Below are positions 51,405-59,891 of a stretch of DNA of 64,000 nt, piece after piece. The notes under the pieces are model-generated. The model was not told the origin of the DNA. It did no database searches and saw only the letters and a program-made list of their open reading frames with translations. The stretch covers positions 1 to 64,000 of the forward strand of contig NZ_JAUQWH010000029.1 of the NCBI RefSeq assembly GCF_030757795.1, given 5' to 3'. The DNA comes from Actinoplanes oryzae (lineage in GTDB: Bacteria > Actinomycetota > Actinomycetes > Mycobacteriales > Micromonosporaceae). The translations under genes were made by a program, and so were the position numbers. Position 1 is the first letter of the stretch, and each line of letters starts with the position of its first letter.

Positions 51405-52194
51405 CGCGAGCACCCACCCACCCCATGGCGCCGAGGCCCAGGACGGCCAGCAGGCCGACGCCGTAGACGATGTTCTGCCCCGTCGGCCCCCAGAAGTAGT
51501 ACGCGCCCTGGGCGAGAAGGAACACGACGCTGCAAACGACATCGAGCGGGATCATCAGGAGGGCGACGGCCAGGCGCGCCAGGAACCAGAGAAACCCCAG
51601 GCCGTGCCACTTGCCGAGCGTCGCGTCGTCGTACGCCCAGCGGGTCAGCACGAAAGGCTTGTAGAGCGACCGGTCCCAGCCGGCGTCCCACTTGCGGGTG
51701 CCGTTGTCCCACCAGGACCGGACGGCGTTCGGCCGGGACGCGGACGCGGCGGAGGGAGTCCGGCTGAGCTGGACCACGCCGACCCTGCCGCCGGTCACGT
51801 CGATGGTCACCCGGCCGTCCTGGACCTCGATCGTGGTGCGCCCGTCGACCACGGCCCGCAGCGACCCACCGCCGTGGTCGACGAGGTAGATGTCGTCCAC
51901 GCCCCGATTCCTGCTCCGGTCGCGGATCACGACGTAGACGGCGTCCCGCGGCCGGTCGGGCAGGCTGTACTTGGCGTTGATCGAGAAGACGCCGACGGGC
52001 GTGACCATGGTGCTCTCGCCGGAGACGTCGACGCCGTCGGGCCCGATCGTGAACTTCACCGGGAGCAGGACCGGCTTGAAGTGCACTTCCGGGTGGACCG
52101 CGGGGTCGTCGGTGCAGGCGGGGAGCGACAGCAGGAGAAAGAGGGCGAAGAGCGCGGCGAAGCTCCATCGGGCAGGCGTCGGCACGACTGCCAT
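51400..52194 (-). CDS. Hypothetical membrane-anchored protein
   Basis: 264 residues from ATG 52194, with AGGAG 8 bases upstream. An N-terminal hydrophobic segment ends in LLLSLPAC, so it may be a lipoprotein. A soluble beta-rich domain (about residues 40-160) follows, and two C-terminal transmembrane helices (VALLMIPLDVVCSVVFLL and IVYGVGLLAVLGLGAMGWVG). No family is recognised. It is divergent from the jetABC-like operon. Confidence 0.75.
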   Translation of the reverse strand: MAVVPTPARWSFAALFALFLLLSLPACTDDPAVHPEVHFKPVLLPVKFTIGPDGVDVSGESTMVTPVGVFSINAKYSLPDRPRDAVYVVIRDRSRNRGVDDIYLVDHGGGSLRAVVDGRTTIEVQDGRVTIDVTGGRVGVVQLSRTPSAASASRPNAVRSWWDNGTRKWDAGWDRSLYKPFVLTRWAYDDATLGKWHGLGFLWFLARLAVALLMIPLDVVCSVVFLLAQGAYYFWGPTGQNIVYGVGLLAVLGLGAMGWVGARG

Positions 52195-52492
52195 CGTGAA
52201 TACTCCTAGCAATGTCGATCATCGTCGAATCAGCGATCATCGGCTCGTGACGGGTCGCGGTGCCCGCGATCGGGCGGGAAAGGGCTGGTCGGGGGCGAGG
52301 TGTGCCAGGGTGGCGCCGGCGCGGACGGGCGCCGCGTGTCGTCGGGGGCTGCCGGGCGTTGATCATCGCGTGGTGCAGTGGGCAATGTCGCACGGCGGTG
52401 ACGTGCGGGGCGGGGCGGTGGACCCCGGCGCCTATGCTCGTGCGTTCGCCGGCAGGGGCGAGACGATCGGCGACGGGGACGGGGGGTTCGGC
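52195..52492. other. Gap upstream of the jetABC-like operon
   Basis: 298 bp without a confident gene. It holds two direct copies of CGATCATCG (52216-52224 and 52234-52242), 18 bp apart, just upstream of the reverse-strand hypothetical gene. A possible -10 TATGCT lies near 52432. In-frame ATG 52385 would extend JetA by 36 residues, but it lacks a ribosome-binding site. Confidence 0.4.
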
Positions 52493-54040
52493 ATGCTGCC
52501 CGCGGACAGCGGCGACGAGGCGGAGGGTCAGCTCGACCTCGGGCGGATGGCCGGGTTGCCCGGCGGGCTCGTGGAGGCCAGCTATCTGACCGGCCCGCTC
52601 GCCGCGCAGTACAGGCTCGTCGTCGACGTGCTGCTCGACCAGCAGCAGCACACGCTGACCGGCGTGCCCGCCGCGGATCTGCCGGGGCTGCTGCGGGAGC
52701 ATCTGCGCGGGCGGGGGCTCGACGCCGGGCTCGTCGACGACCCGGGGTTCGCGCTGGAGCAGCGGATGCGGCGCCTGGCCGCCTGGCACGTGGTGGACAT
52801 CTGGCAGGACCGGGCGCGGCGGGACGAGGACTTCCTGCGCAACCTCGACCGCTATCAGCTGACGCCGACGGCGGCGGCGCTGCACAGTGCGGTGCGGCGG
52901 CTGGGGGAGGACGACCTGGCGACGGCCGCGGCGGCGACGATGGCGCCGTCCGTGCTCACGGCGCAGCTCACCACGCTGCGCGACGCGGCCGCCGGCGATC
53001 CGGGTGCGGCTGCCGGGGCGTGGTCGGTCATCCAGACCACCCATCAGGCGATGGCGGCGGCCGCTGCCGGGTGGCAGGCCCGGCTGGCCGGGGCGCTCGC
53101 GGGCGCACCCGACGCGGACAAGCTCGCGCTCGTGCAGGAGACCCTGCGCCGGTACGTCGACATGTGGGGCGCGGGCGTCGACACGCACTCGGACACGATC
53201 ACGGCACTCGTGCGCGACCTCCGGCGTACCGGCGAGGCGGGGTGGCGTCGCATCGCCGTGCACCATCTCGGGCCGGCCGCCGACGACGCCGCGATCGACG
53301 AGTTGCGGCGCAGCTACACGCAGACCCTCGACACGCTGCGCCGGTGGTTCGACGGGCCCGGGTGCCAGGCTCGCGTGCTGCGGCGGCAGATGCGGGACAC
53401 CATCACCCCGCTCGTACGCGGCCAGCGCACCCTCGCCGCCGTCGGAGGCCACGTCTCCCGGCGCGCCGAGCTGCTCGCGCTCGCCGCCCGGCTCGAGGCC
53501 ACGCCGACCGAGCAGGCCGGCTGGGAGCTGTGGTGCGCCGCCACGGGACTGTTCTCGGCGCGGCACCTGCCGGGGGAGGCGCCCGCCCCGGCGGGCAGTC
53601 CCGGGGCGACGTCGTTCTGGGACGCGGAGCCCGTACCCGTGGAGGCCCGGCTGCGCAAGCACGGGCCCAAGGCGACCACCGGCTCGGCCGCGCGCATCCC
53701 GGATCGGACCGAGGCGCGCCGGGCGGCCCGGCAGCGTGCCGCCGAGACCCAGAGCGAGGCGGCGCGCACCGAGGCGGCGGTGCTGGCCCGCTCGGGCAAC
53801 CGGTTGTCGCAGTGGGCGTCGCCGACCGGCGGCGAGACGCAGATGCTGCTGCTCCTGCTGGGTGTGGTCGCCTCGGCGCGGCCCGGCAGCGACGGTGTGC
53901 GCGAGGCCGTGACGGGCGATTCCCGCTGGTACGTGCGGGCCGAGCCGGCCCCCGCCGGTGCGCCCGCGGCCGTCGTCCACACGCCGGACGGGCGGCTGGT
54001 CCACCCCGACATCACGCTGCACATCGAGGCCCGGTCATGA
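52493..54040 (+). CDS. jetA: JetA-like protein, DUF2397/TIGR02677 (type II Wadjet-like)
   Basis: 515 residues from ATG 52493, preceded by a G-rich site 6 bases upstream. The family start is seen at ASYLTGPLAAQYRLVVDVLL. An all-helical middle follows, and the conserved C-terminal region includes GWELWCAATGLFSARHLPGE. In type II Wadjet systems this DUF2397 protein is the kleisin-like partner of the SMC-like ATPase. The reading frame overlaps the next gene by 4 bp (ATGA). Family assignment is by pattern recognition, not a profile search. The start could be further upstream. Confidence 0.78.
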   Translation: MLPADSGDEAEGQLDLGRMAGLPGGLVEASYLTGPLAAQYRLVVDVLLDQQQHTLTGVPAADLPGLLREHLRGRGLDAGLVDDPGFALEQRMRRLAAWHVVDIWQDRARRDEDFLRNLDRYQLTPTAAALHSAVRRLGEDDLATAAAATMAPSVLTAQLTTLRDAAAGDPGAAAGAWSVIQTTHQAMAAAAAGWQARLAGALAGAPDADKLALVQETLRRYVDMWGAGVDTHSDTITALVRDLRRTGEAGWRRIAVHHLGPAADDAAIDELRRSYTQTLDTLRRWFDGPGCQARVLRRQMRDTITPLVRGQRTLAAVGGHVSRRAELLALAARLEATPTEQAGWELWCAATGLFSARHLPGEAPAPAGSPGATSFWDAEPVPVEARLRKHGPKATTGSAARIPDRTEARRAARQRAAETQSEAARTEAAVLARSGNRLSQWASPTGGETQMLLLLLGVVASARPGSDGVREAVTGDSRWYVRAEPAPAGAPAAVVHTPDGRLVHPDITLHIEARS

Positions 54041-55188
54041 GCACGAGCGCCGACACCCGCGACGCCCAGCGCGCCTTCCTCGGGCTCCTCGAAACCCCGA
54101 TGATCACCCCGGCGACCGATCCGGCGCTGCACCGGCTCGTGCTGCGCCACCTGCGCGCGGTCACCGAGAGCGCCGGACGCCTGGGCTACCGCGTGCAGCG
54201 GGTCGGGCGCACGATCCGCCTGATCCGGGTCCCGATCGCCGGCGGCGTGACCGCGCCCCCGCGCCCGTCCGCCGCGCCCGACCGGCGGATCCTCGCGCTG
54301 ACGTGCTGCCTGGCCGCCTGCTGCGAGGAGATCGCCGGGCCGGTGACGCTGCAGCGCCTGTCCGATCTGGTCCGGGACCTGAGCGCCACGGCGGGCGTCC
54401 GCATCCAGCCGTACGACCCGGAGGACCGCCCGCAACGCAAGCTGCTGCGCGCCGCGGCGAGTGTCCTGGAGTCCTGGGGCGTGCTGCGCCGGCGGACCAG
54501 CGACGAGCACCTGCTCGACGAGTGGACGGAACGCGGCAACGGCCCGGGCGCCGGCTACGACGTGGACCGCGACGCGCTGCTGCTCATGACGAGCCCGGAC
54601 GTGCTGGCCGCGGCCCTGACACCGGACGAGGACACGCCGGAACAGCGGGCCGCCACCCGTACCCTCCGGCAGTTGAGAAGCCTGACCGAGACGCCGGCCG
54701 TGCTCTACGCCGACCTGGACCCCGACGACGCCGAGGCCTGGAGGGCGGCCCGCGGGCCGCGCGCGGGCGACGTGGCGCGGATGACCGGCGGGCAGGTCGA
54801 GGCGCGCGCGGAGGGGCTCGTGCTGGTGCTGACCGGCGACGAGACCCCGGCGACCGTGGCGGACTGGCCCCGGGCCCGCGCCGCCGACTGGGTGGCGCTG
54901 CTCATGGCCGACGGCGCCGGGCAGCACGGCACCCGGCAGCCCGACGGCACCGTCACGCTCACCGACGCGCAGGTCGAGGAGGTCGTGGCGGACCTCGTCG
55001 AGTGGCGCGGCGACTACCTCAACAAGGCGCAGCGCGAGGTGCCGGGCGCGCTGCGGGCCGGGGCCGAGGAGCAGCTCACCGAGCTCGGCCTGCTGCGGAC
55101 CCACCCCGGCGGAAGCTGGACCCTGTTGCCGGTCGCCGGACGCTACCGCGCGCCCGGCGTGACCATCACCGACGCCACGGAGGCCTGA
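54037..55188 (+). CDS. jetB: JetB-like protein, DUF2398/TIGR02678 (type II Wadjet-like)
   Basis: 383 residues. The N-terminal region LETPMITPATDPALHRLVLR, the segment GYRVQRVGRTIRLIRVP, and the helical core ILALTCCLAACCEEIAGPVT fit DUF2398 proteins, winged-helix (kite-like) subunits of the SMC-like complex. The start overlaps the jetA stop and the stop overlaps the jetC start (TGATG). That implies strict translational coupling and fixed stoichiometry. Confidence 0.78.
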   Translation: MSTSADTRDAQRAFLGLLETPMITPATDPALHRLVLRHLRAVTESAGRLGYRVQRVGRTIRLIRVPIAGGVTAPPRPSAAPDRRILALTCCLAACCEEIAGPVTLQRLSDLVRDLSATAGVRIQPYDPEDRPQRKLLRAAASVLESWGVLRRRTSDEHLLDEWTERGNGPGAGYDVDRDALLLMTSPDVLAAALTPDEDTPEQRAATRTLRQLRSLTETPAVLYADLDPDDAEAWRAARGPRAGDVARMTGGQVEARAEGLVLVLTGDETPATVADWPRARAADWVALLMADGAGQHGTRQPDGTVTLTDAQVEEVVADLVEWRGDYLNKAQREVPGALRAGAEEQLTELGLLRTHPGGSWTLLPVAGRYRAPGVTITDATEA

Positions 55189-58100
55189 TGACGACCGCTG
55201 TCGGACCCGACCTCTCCGACGCCCACCTCGCCCGGTGGCGCGACGCCGCCGCGGGCGGGGAGCTGCCCGCGCCCACCCGCGAGCGGTGGCAGATCCTGCG
55301 CGCGGGCGTGGTGAATCTGTGGGAGTTCGACGCGGCCGAGTACTGGTTCGCCGACGGCCGGGCCCAGTTCGTCGGCGCCAACCAGTCCGGCAAGTCCACG
55401 CTCATGGCGCTCACCACGCTGATCATGCTGGCGGGCGGCCTGGACCGGCAGTACGTGGACACCTTCGGCCAGTCCGACAAGTCGTTCCGCTACTACGTGG
55501 AGCCCACCGACGACGCCCGGGACCGCCGCGAGACCGGCGCGGGCACGAACCGGGGCTGGGCCTGGGTCGAGTACGGCCGGCTGGGCGCGCGCGGCCCGGA
55601 GTTCTACACCACCCTGCTGTACGCGCAGGCCAAGCGCGGCGTCAGCCAGCTCACCCCGGTGTGGCTCATCTGCCACGGCACCGACCGGGTCCGCGCCGGC
55701 CTGCACCTGGCCGCGGGCAAGGCCGTCGTCGAGCCGCGCGACCTGTCCGGCGTGCCCGGTCTGACGGTCTGCGACAGCGGCAAGAGGTACGCCGAGCGGC
55801 TCGCCACCGAGCTCTTCGGCTTCGCCGACACCGACCGGTACGCCACCGTGCTCGAGATGCTCAAGGTCCTGCGCACCCCGCATCTGGGCCAGCGGCTCAA
55901 CCCGGACTGGTTCACCGCGCAGATCCGGGCCGCGTTGCCGCCGATCGCGCGGACCGAGGTCGAGGAGCTGGCCGAGGGCTGGCAGCAGCTCGAACAGCTG
56001 CGCCGCGACCGGGACCACGCCGCCGGGGCCCGGGACGCCGTCGCCGTCTACCTGGCCAAGGCGTGGCGCCCGTGGGCCGACGCCGTGCAGCGCCAGCACG
56101 CCGATGCGCTGCTGGCGGCGTCCCGGTCCGTGGATGCCGCCTCTCGCGCGGTGGACGACGCCACGTCGGCACTGGATTCCGCCCGGGCGTCTTCCCTCGC
56201 CGAGGGCGAGAACACCGCCTCGCTGGAGCAGGCGGTCAAGCACGCCCACGCCGCGTACGAGGAACTGCTGCGCTCGGACGTCTACCGCGACGCCGCCGCC
56301 CGCGCCGCCCGGGCCGAGCAGCTGACCCGCGAGGCCGGCACCGCCCGGACCCGGGCCACCGCCGCCCGCGCCCAGGCCGACCGGGCCGCCTCGGAGACAG
56401 CCCGGGCCGCCGACGCCCACGAGCGCGCGTCGTCCTCGCTCGCCGCGGCGCGTGCCGCCGTCTCGGCGCTGTCGCAGGACGTGGCGTCGGCCGCCGCGCG
56501 GGCCGGGCTGGGCGACTCCTCGGCGTCGTGGGCCGCCGTGGCCGACACCGACCGGCTGACCGCCGCGATCACCGCCCGCCGGGGGCGGGTCGCCGTGCTG
56601 CGCAAGCTGCTGCGGACGGCGGCCACGGCCGTCGCGTCCGCCCGGTCCGCCGAGGACGCGGCGTCGGGCGCGGCGGCGGAGCTGGACGCGCGCGCCTCCG
56701 CCGCGTCGGATGCCGCCGAGGCGCTGACGGATGCCCTGCAGTCGCTGTCGGACGACCTCGAACGCTGGGCGGAGAAGCTGGGCGACACCGCGCCCGCGGC
56801 GGCCGTGCGCGAGGAGTGGCTGCGCGAGGTGACGGCGTCGGCGACCGGACCGCGGCCGCGGCAGGTCCTGCGGACGCTGCTGACCACGGCCTGGCTGGAT
56901 CCCGTGATCACGCCGCTGACCGAGCGGATCGGCACGCTGCGCGCGCAGGCGGCGGAAGGGGATGCGCGGGCCGCCGCGCTGGATGCGGACGCCGCCTCCT
57001 TGAGCCCGACCGCCGACGTGACCCCGCCGGCACCGGTGGACTGGTTCCGCCGGGACCGGAGTGCCGCCGCCGGGGCGCCGCTGTGGCGGCTCGTGGATCC
57101 GGTCGACGGCCTCGACCAGGACGTGCTCGACCACGTGGAGGCGGCGCTCGCGGCCGCCGGGCTGCTGGACGCCTGGATCACCGCCGACGGCACCTGGGAT
57201 CCGGCGCGTGACGGCCGGGATGCGGTCGCGGTCGCCTCGGGCTCGGCCGGCGCGTCGCCGCTGCGGGTCGCCGAGGACGCCGGAGAGCTGGCCCCGGCGG
57301 TGCGGTCCGTCCTCGCCGCCGTCGCCTACGCCGACCCGGGTGCGCCGCTCGATCCCGAGGCGACCGTGGCGATCTCCGGGGACGGACGGTGGCGTACCCC
57401 GATCACCGCGGGCCGGGCCGGGCCCGCCCCCGGAGGCGCGTCCCTGCTCGGCACCGCGGCCCGCGCCGCCGCCCGCCGGCGCCGCGTCGCCGAGCTGCGG
57501 GCCCAGGCCGATGCCGCCCGGACCGCGGCGGCCGAGGCCCGGGACGCCGCCGCCGCGGAGGCGCAGAAGATCGCCGAGCTGCGTGCCGTCGCCGCCCAGG
57601 CACCCGACGACGTCGACGTCACCGCCGCCGGCAGCGCCCGCGCGGCCGCCGCCGTGGAACGCGACCGCGCCGAGGTCGCCCACAGCCGGGCCCACGCCGC
57701 CGCGCTCACCGCCCGCCGGCGCGCCGAGGAGGCCGGCACCGAGGCGGCCACCCACGCCGCCGAGCACGGCCTGCCCGCCGCCGAGGACCAGCTCGACGCC
57801 GTCGTCACCGAACTCGACGAGGCGTCGCGCGCCGTGGCCGAGCTGCGGCTGGCGTCCACCGGCGTGACCGCCGCCGAGCGCGACGTCGCCACCACCGCGG
57901 CGACCGCCTCGGCAGCCGCTGCCGCCGCGGCCGAGTCCGACCAGGCGGCCCGCGAGGCAGCCGCCGAGGCGTCGGAGGCCGCGATCCACGCCGAGGAGGC
58001 CGGCGAGTCGGTGGCGCGCGACGACCGCGACCAGATCGAGCGGGCCACCACGCTGCAGGCGCGGATCCGGTCACTGGACAAATCGGTCACTGCGAGCCGG

Positions 58101-59393
58101 GCGAGGGGATCGGAGCTCAGCGCCGCGGCCAGCAGCGCCGCGACCGCCCTGGAACAACGGATCGCTGCACGGGACAGTGCCCTCCACGCCCGGGAGGCCG
58201 CGTTCGTGGCGTGGTCCTCGCTGCACCCCGGTCACGAGGATCCGGTCGCCCTCGCCCGCGAGACCGAACGCACTGTTCGTCCCGCGAACTGGCCCGACAC
58301 CGCGCCGGAGAAGGCCAAGCGCGTGCAGGCCGCCATGTCCCGGGCCCTCGGCAACCCGCTCGCCGAGCTGCGCACGGTCCTGGAGGCCTCCGGCGGCCGG
58401 TCCGCCCACACCGTCGAGCCCGACGAGACCCACGACCTGCCGTCGGTCGCCGTCGTGGTCGACGCCTCCGGCGCCCAGCTCAGCCCGGCCGAGGCGGTCA
58501 CCCACCTGGACGAGCTGGTCACGGCGCTGACCGCCGCGTACGACGGCAAGCTCGACGCGATGTACACCGAGCTGCTCGCCTCCACCTTCATCGACCACCT
58601 CGCCGACCGCCAGAAGAAGGTGGTTGCCCTGCTCGCCGTGGTCAACGAGGTCCTCGAACGCCACCCCACCGGCGCCAACCGCACCACCCTGCGCCTGCGC
58701 CGGCACCCCGCCGAGGGCCAGAAGGCCGGGTACGCCATCCTCAAGGCCCTGGAGTCCGGCACCCTCGACTCGGGATCCGCCCAGGAGCACATCCGCACCT
58801 TCCTCGGCGACCGCCTGCGCGAGGCCCAGGACGCCGGCCCCGCCAGCACCCAGGAATGGCTCGACCACCTCGCCCGCCTGCTCGACTACCGCACCTGGTT
58901 CGACGTGGTCGCCGAGTTCAAGGTCGCCGGCAGCGACTACAAGCCGCTGACCCGCCAGGCCCACGGCGTCGACTCCGGCGGCGGCAAGGTCGTCACCCTG
59001 CTCCAGCCGCTGCTGGCCACCCTGGTCGCCCTCTACAGCGAGTCCCCGCAGGCCCCGCGCCCGCTGTGGCTGGACGAGGCCTTCGAGGGCGTCGACCCCG
59101 CCAACCGGGCCACCATGCTGCGGCTGCTGGTCGACTTCGACCTGGACTTCCTGCTGGCCGGCCCGTCCGCGCTGGTCGCCGCCGCCCAGGTCCCGGCCGC
59201 GGCGGTGTGGATCGTCTCCCGCGCGCCCGCACCGACGCCGGGAGTCGACCTGTCGCTGATGCTGTGGGCGGGCAAGACCCTGGAACAGCTGCCCGTGGCC
59301 GACCACACCGTGCAGATCCTCGCCCAGCGCCGCCCGGTGGACGAGCCGCTCGGCCCCGACCTCTTCGACTCGCTGGCGGAGGCGGACACCTGA
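55188..59393 (+). CDS. jetC: JetC-like SMC/MukB-type ATPase, TIGR02680
   Basis: 1401 residues. The N-terminal ATPase half has Walker A GANQSGKST (residues 63-71) after ADGRAQFV. The C-terminal half has a signature-like DSGGGK (1262-1267) and Walker B PLWLDEAFEGVD with Asp1296 and Glu1297. Between them are two long Ala-rich coiled coils (about 290-590 and 760-1000) around a non-coiled hinge-like region. This is the layout of the SMC-like motor in plasmid-restricting Wadjet complexes. The extreme Ala/Arg content of the coils is notable but fits the high GC. Start and stop codons overlap both neighbours by 1 bp. Confidence 0.88.
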   Translation: MTTAVGPDLSDAHLARWRDAAAGGELPAPTRERWQILRAGVVNLWEFDAAEYWFADGRAQFVGANQSGKSTLMALTTLIMLAGGLDRQYVDTFGQSDKSFRYYVEPTDDARDRRETGAGTNRGWAWVEYGRLGARGPEFYTTLLYAQAKRGVSQLTPVWLICHGTDRVRAGLHLAAGKAVVEPRDLSGVPGLTVCDSGKRYAERLATELFGFADTDRYATVLEMLKVLRTPHLGQRLNPDWFTAQIRAALPPIARTEVEELAEGWQQLEQLRRDRDHAAGARDAVAVYLAKAWRPWADAVQRQHADALLAASRSVDAASRAVDDATSALDSARASSLAEGENTASLEQAVKHAHAAYEELLRSDVYRDAAARAARAEQLTREAGTARTRATAARAQADRAASETARAADAHERASSSLAAARAAVSALSQDVASAAARAGLGDSSASWAAVADTDRLTAAITARRGRVAVLRKLLRTAATAVASARSAEDAASGAAAELDARASAASDAAEALTDALQSLSDDLERWAEKLGDTAPAAAVREEWLREVTASATGPRPRQVLRTLLTTAWLDPVITPLTERIGTLRAQAAEGDARAAALDADAASLSPTADVTPPAPVDWFRRDRSAAAGAPLWRLVDPVDGLDQDVLDHVEAALAAAGLLDAWITADGTWDPARDGRDAVAVASGSAGASPLRVAEDAGELAPAVRSVLAAVAYADPGAPLDPEATVAISGDGRWRTPITAGRAGPAPGGASLLGTAARAAARRRRVAELRAQADAARTAAAEARDAAAAEAQKIAELRAVAAQAPDDVDVTAAGSARAAAAVERDRAEVAHSRAHAAALTARRRAEEAGTEAATHAAEHGLPAAEDQLDAVVTELDEASRAVAELRLASTGVTAAERDVATTAATASAAAAAAAESDQAAREAAAEASEAAIHAEEAGESVARDDRDQIERATTLQARIRSLDKSVTASRARGSELSAAASSAATALEQRIAARDSALHAREAAFVAWSSLHPGHEDPVALARETERTVRPANWPDTAPEKAKRVQAAMSRALGNPLAELRTVLEASGGRSAHTVEPDETHDLPSVAVVVDASGAQLSPAEAVTHLDELVTALTAAYDGKLDAMYTELLASTFIDHLADRQKKVVALLAVVNEVLERHPTGANRTTLRLRRHPAEGQKAGYAILKALESGTLDSGSAQEHIRTFLGDRLREAQDAGPASTQEWLDHLARLLDYRTWFDVVAEFKVAGSDYKPLTRQAHGVDSGGGKVVTLLQPLLATLVALYSESPQAPRPLWLDEAFEGVDPANRATMLRLLVDFDLDFLLAGPSALVAAAQVPAAAVWIVSRAPAPTPGVDLSLMLWAGKTLEQLPVADHTVQILAQRRPVDEPLGPDLFDSLAEADT

Positions 59394-59860
59394 TGGGCAT
59401 CTCCCCGCACGTGGCACGGCTGCGGGCAGCGGTCGGCCACGACCTGATCCAGCTGCCGTCGGTGTCGGTCCTCGTCACCGACGACGCCGGACGGCTGCTG
59501 CTGGTACGCCACACCGGCCTGCCGGACGACTGGGCGGTCCCGGGCGGCGCGGTGGAACTCGGCGAGTCCCCGGCCGAGGCCGCCGCGCGCGAGATCCACG
59601 AGGAGACCGGCCTCCGGATCGCCCCGCCCCGCCTCCTGGACGTCCTCGGCGGCCCCGACTACGAGGTCACCTATCCCAACGGCGACCGGGTCGCCTACGT
59701 CCCCGTCGTCTATGCGGCCGCGATCGCCGGCGGAACCCCCGCGCCCGACCAGGAGGAGGTCAGCGAGCTGGGCTGGTTCGCGCCCGCCCAGCTCGCCGGC
59801 GTGCCCCTCAACCGCTTCGCCCGGGCCCTCCTCCGCTCGACCGGCCGCCTCACCCCCTGA
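59393..59860 (+). CDS. NUDIX hydrolase coupled to jetC
   Basis: 155 residues. The Nudix box is complete, from GGAVELGESPAEAAAREIHE into ETGL, matching G-x5-E-x7-REUxEExGU. The frame opens SVSVLVTDDAGRLLLVRHTG. The ATG shares its A with the jetC stop (TGATG), exactly as jetC does with jetB, so it is the fourth cistron of the operon. In described type II Wadjet loci a DUF2399/TIGR02679 nuclease (JetD) is expected; none is seen here or in the remaining 4 kb. Its substrate is unknown: a nucleotide or ADP-ribose derivative, or simple housekeeping. Confidence 0.9.
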   Translation: MGISPHVARLRAAVGHDLIQLPSVSVLVTDDAGRLLLVRHTGLPDDWAVPGGAVELGESPAEAAAREIHEETGLRIAPPRLLDVLGGPDYEVTYPNGDRVAYVPVVYAAAIAGGTPAPDQEEVSELGWFAPAQLAGVPLNRFARALLRSTGRLTP

Positions 59861-59891
59861 GCCGCCCGCCGGGCTCCGCGGCGCACCCCGG

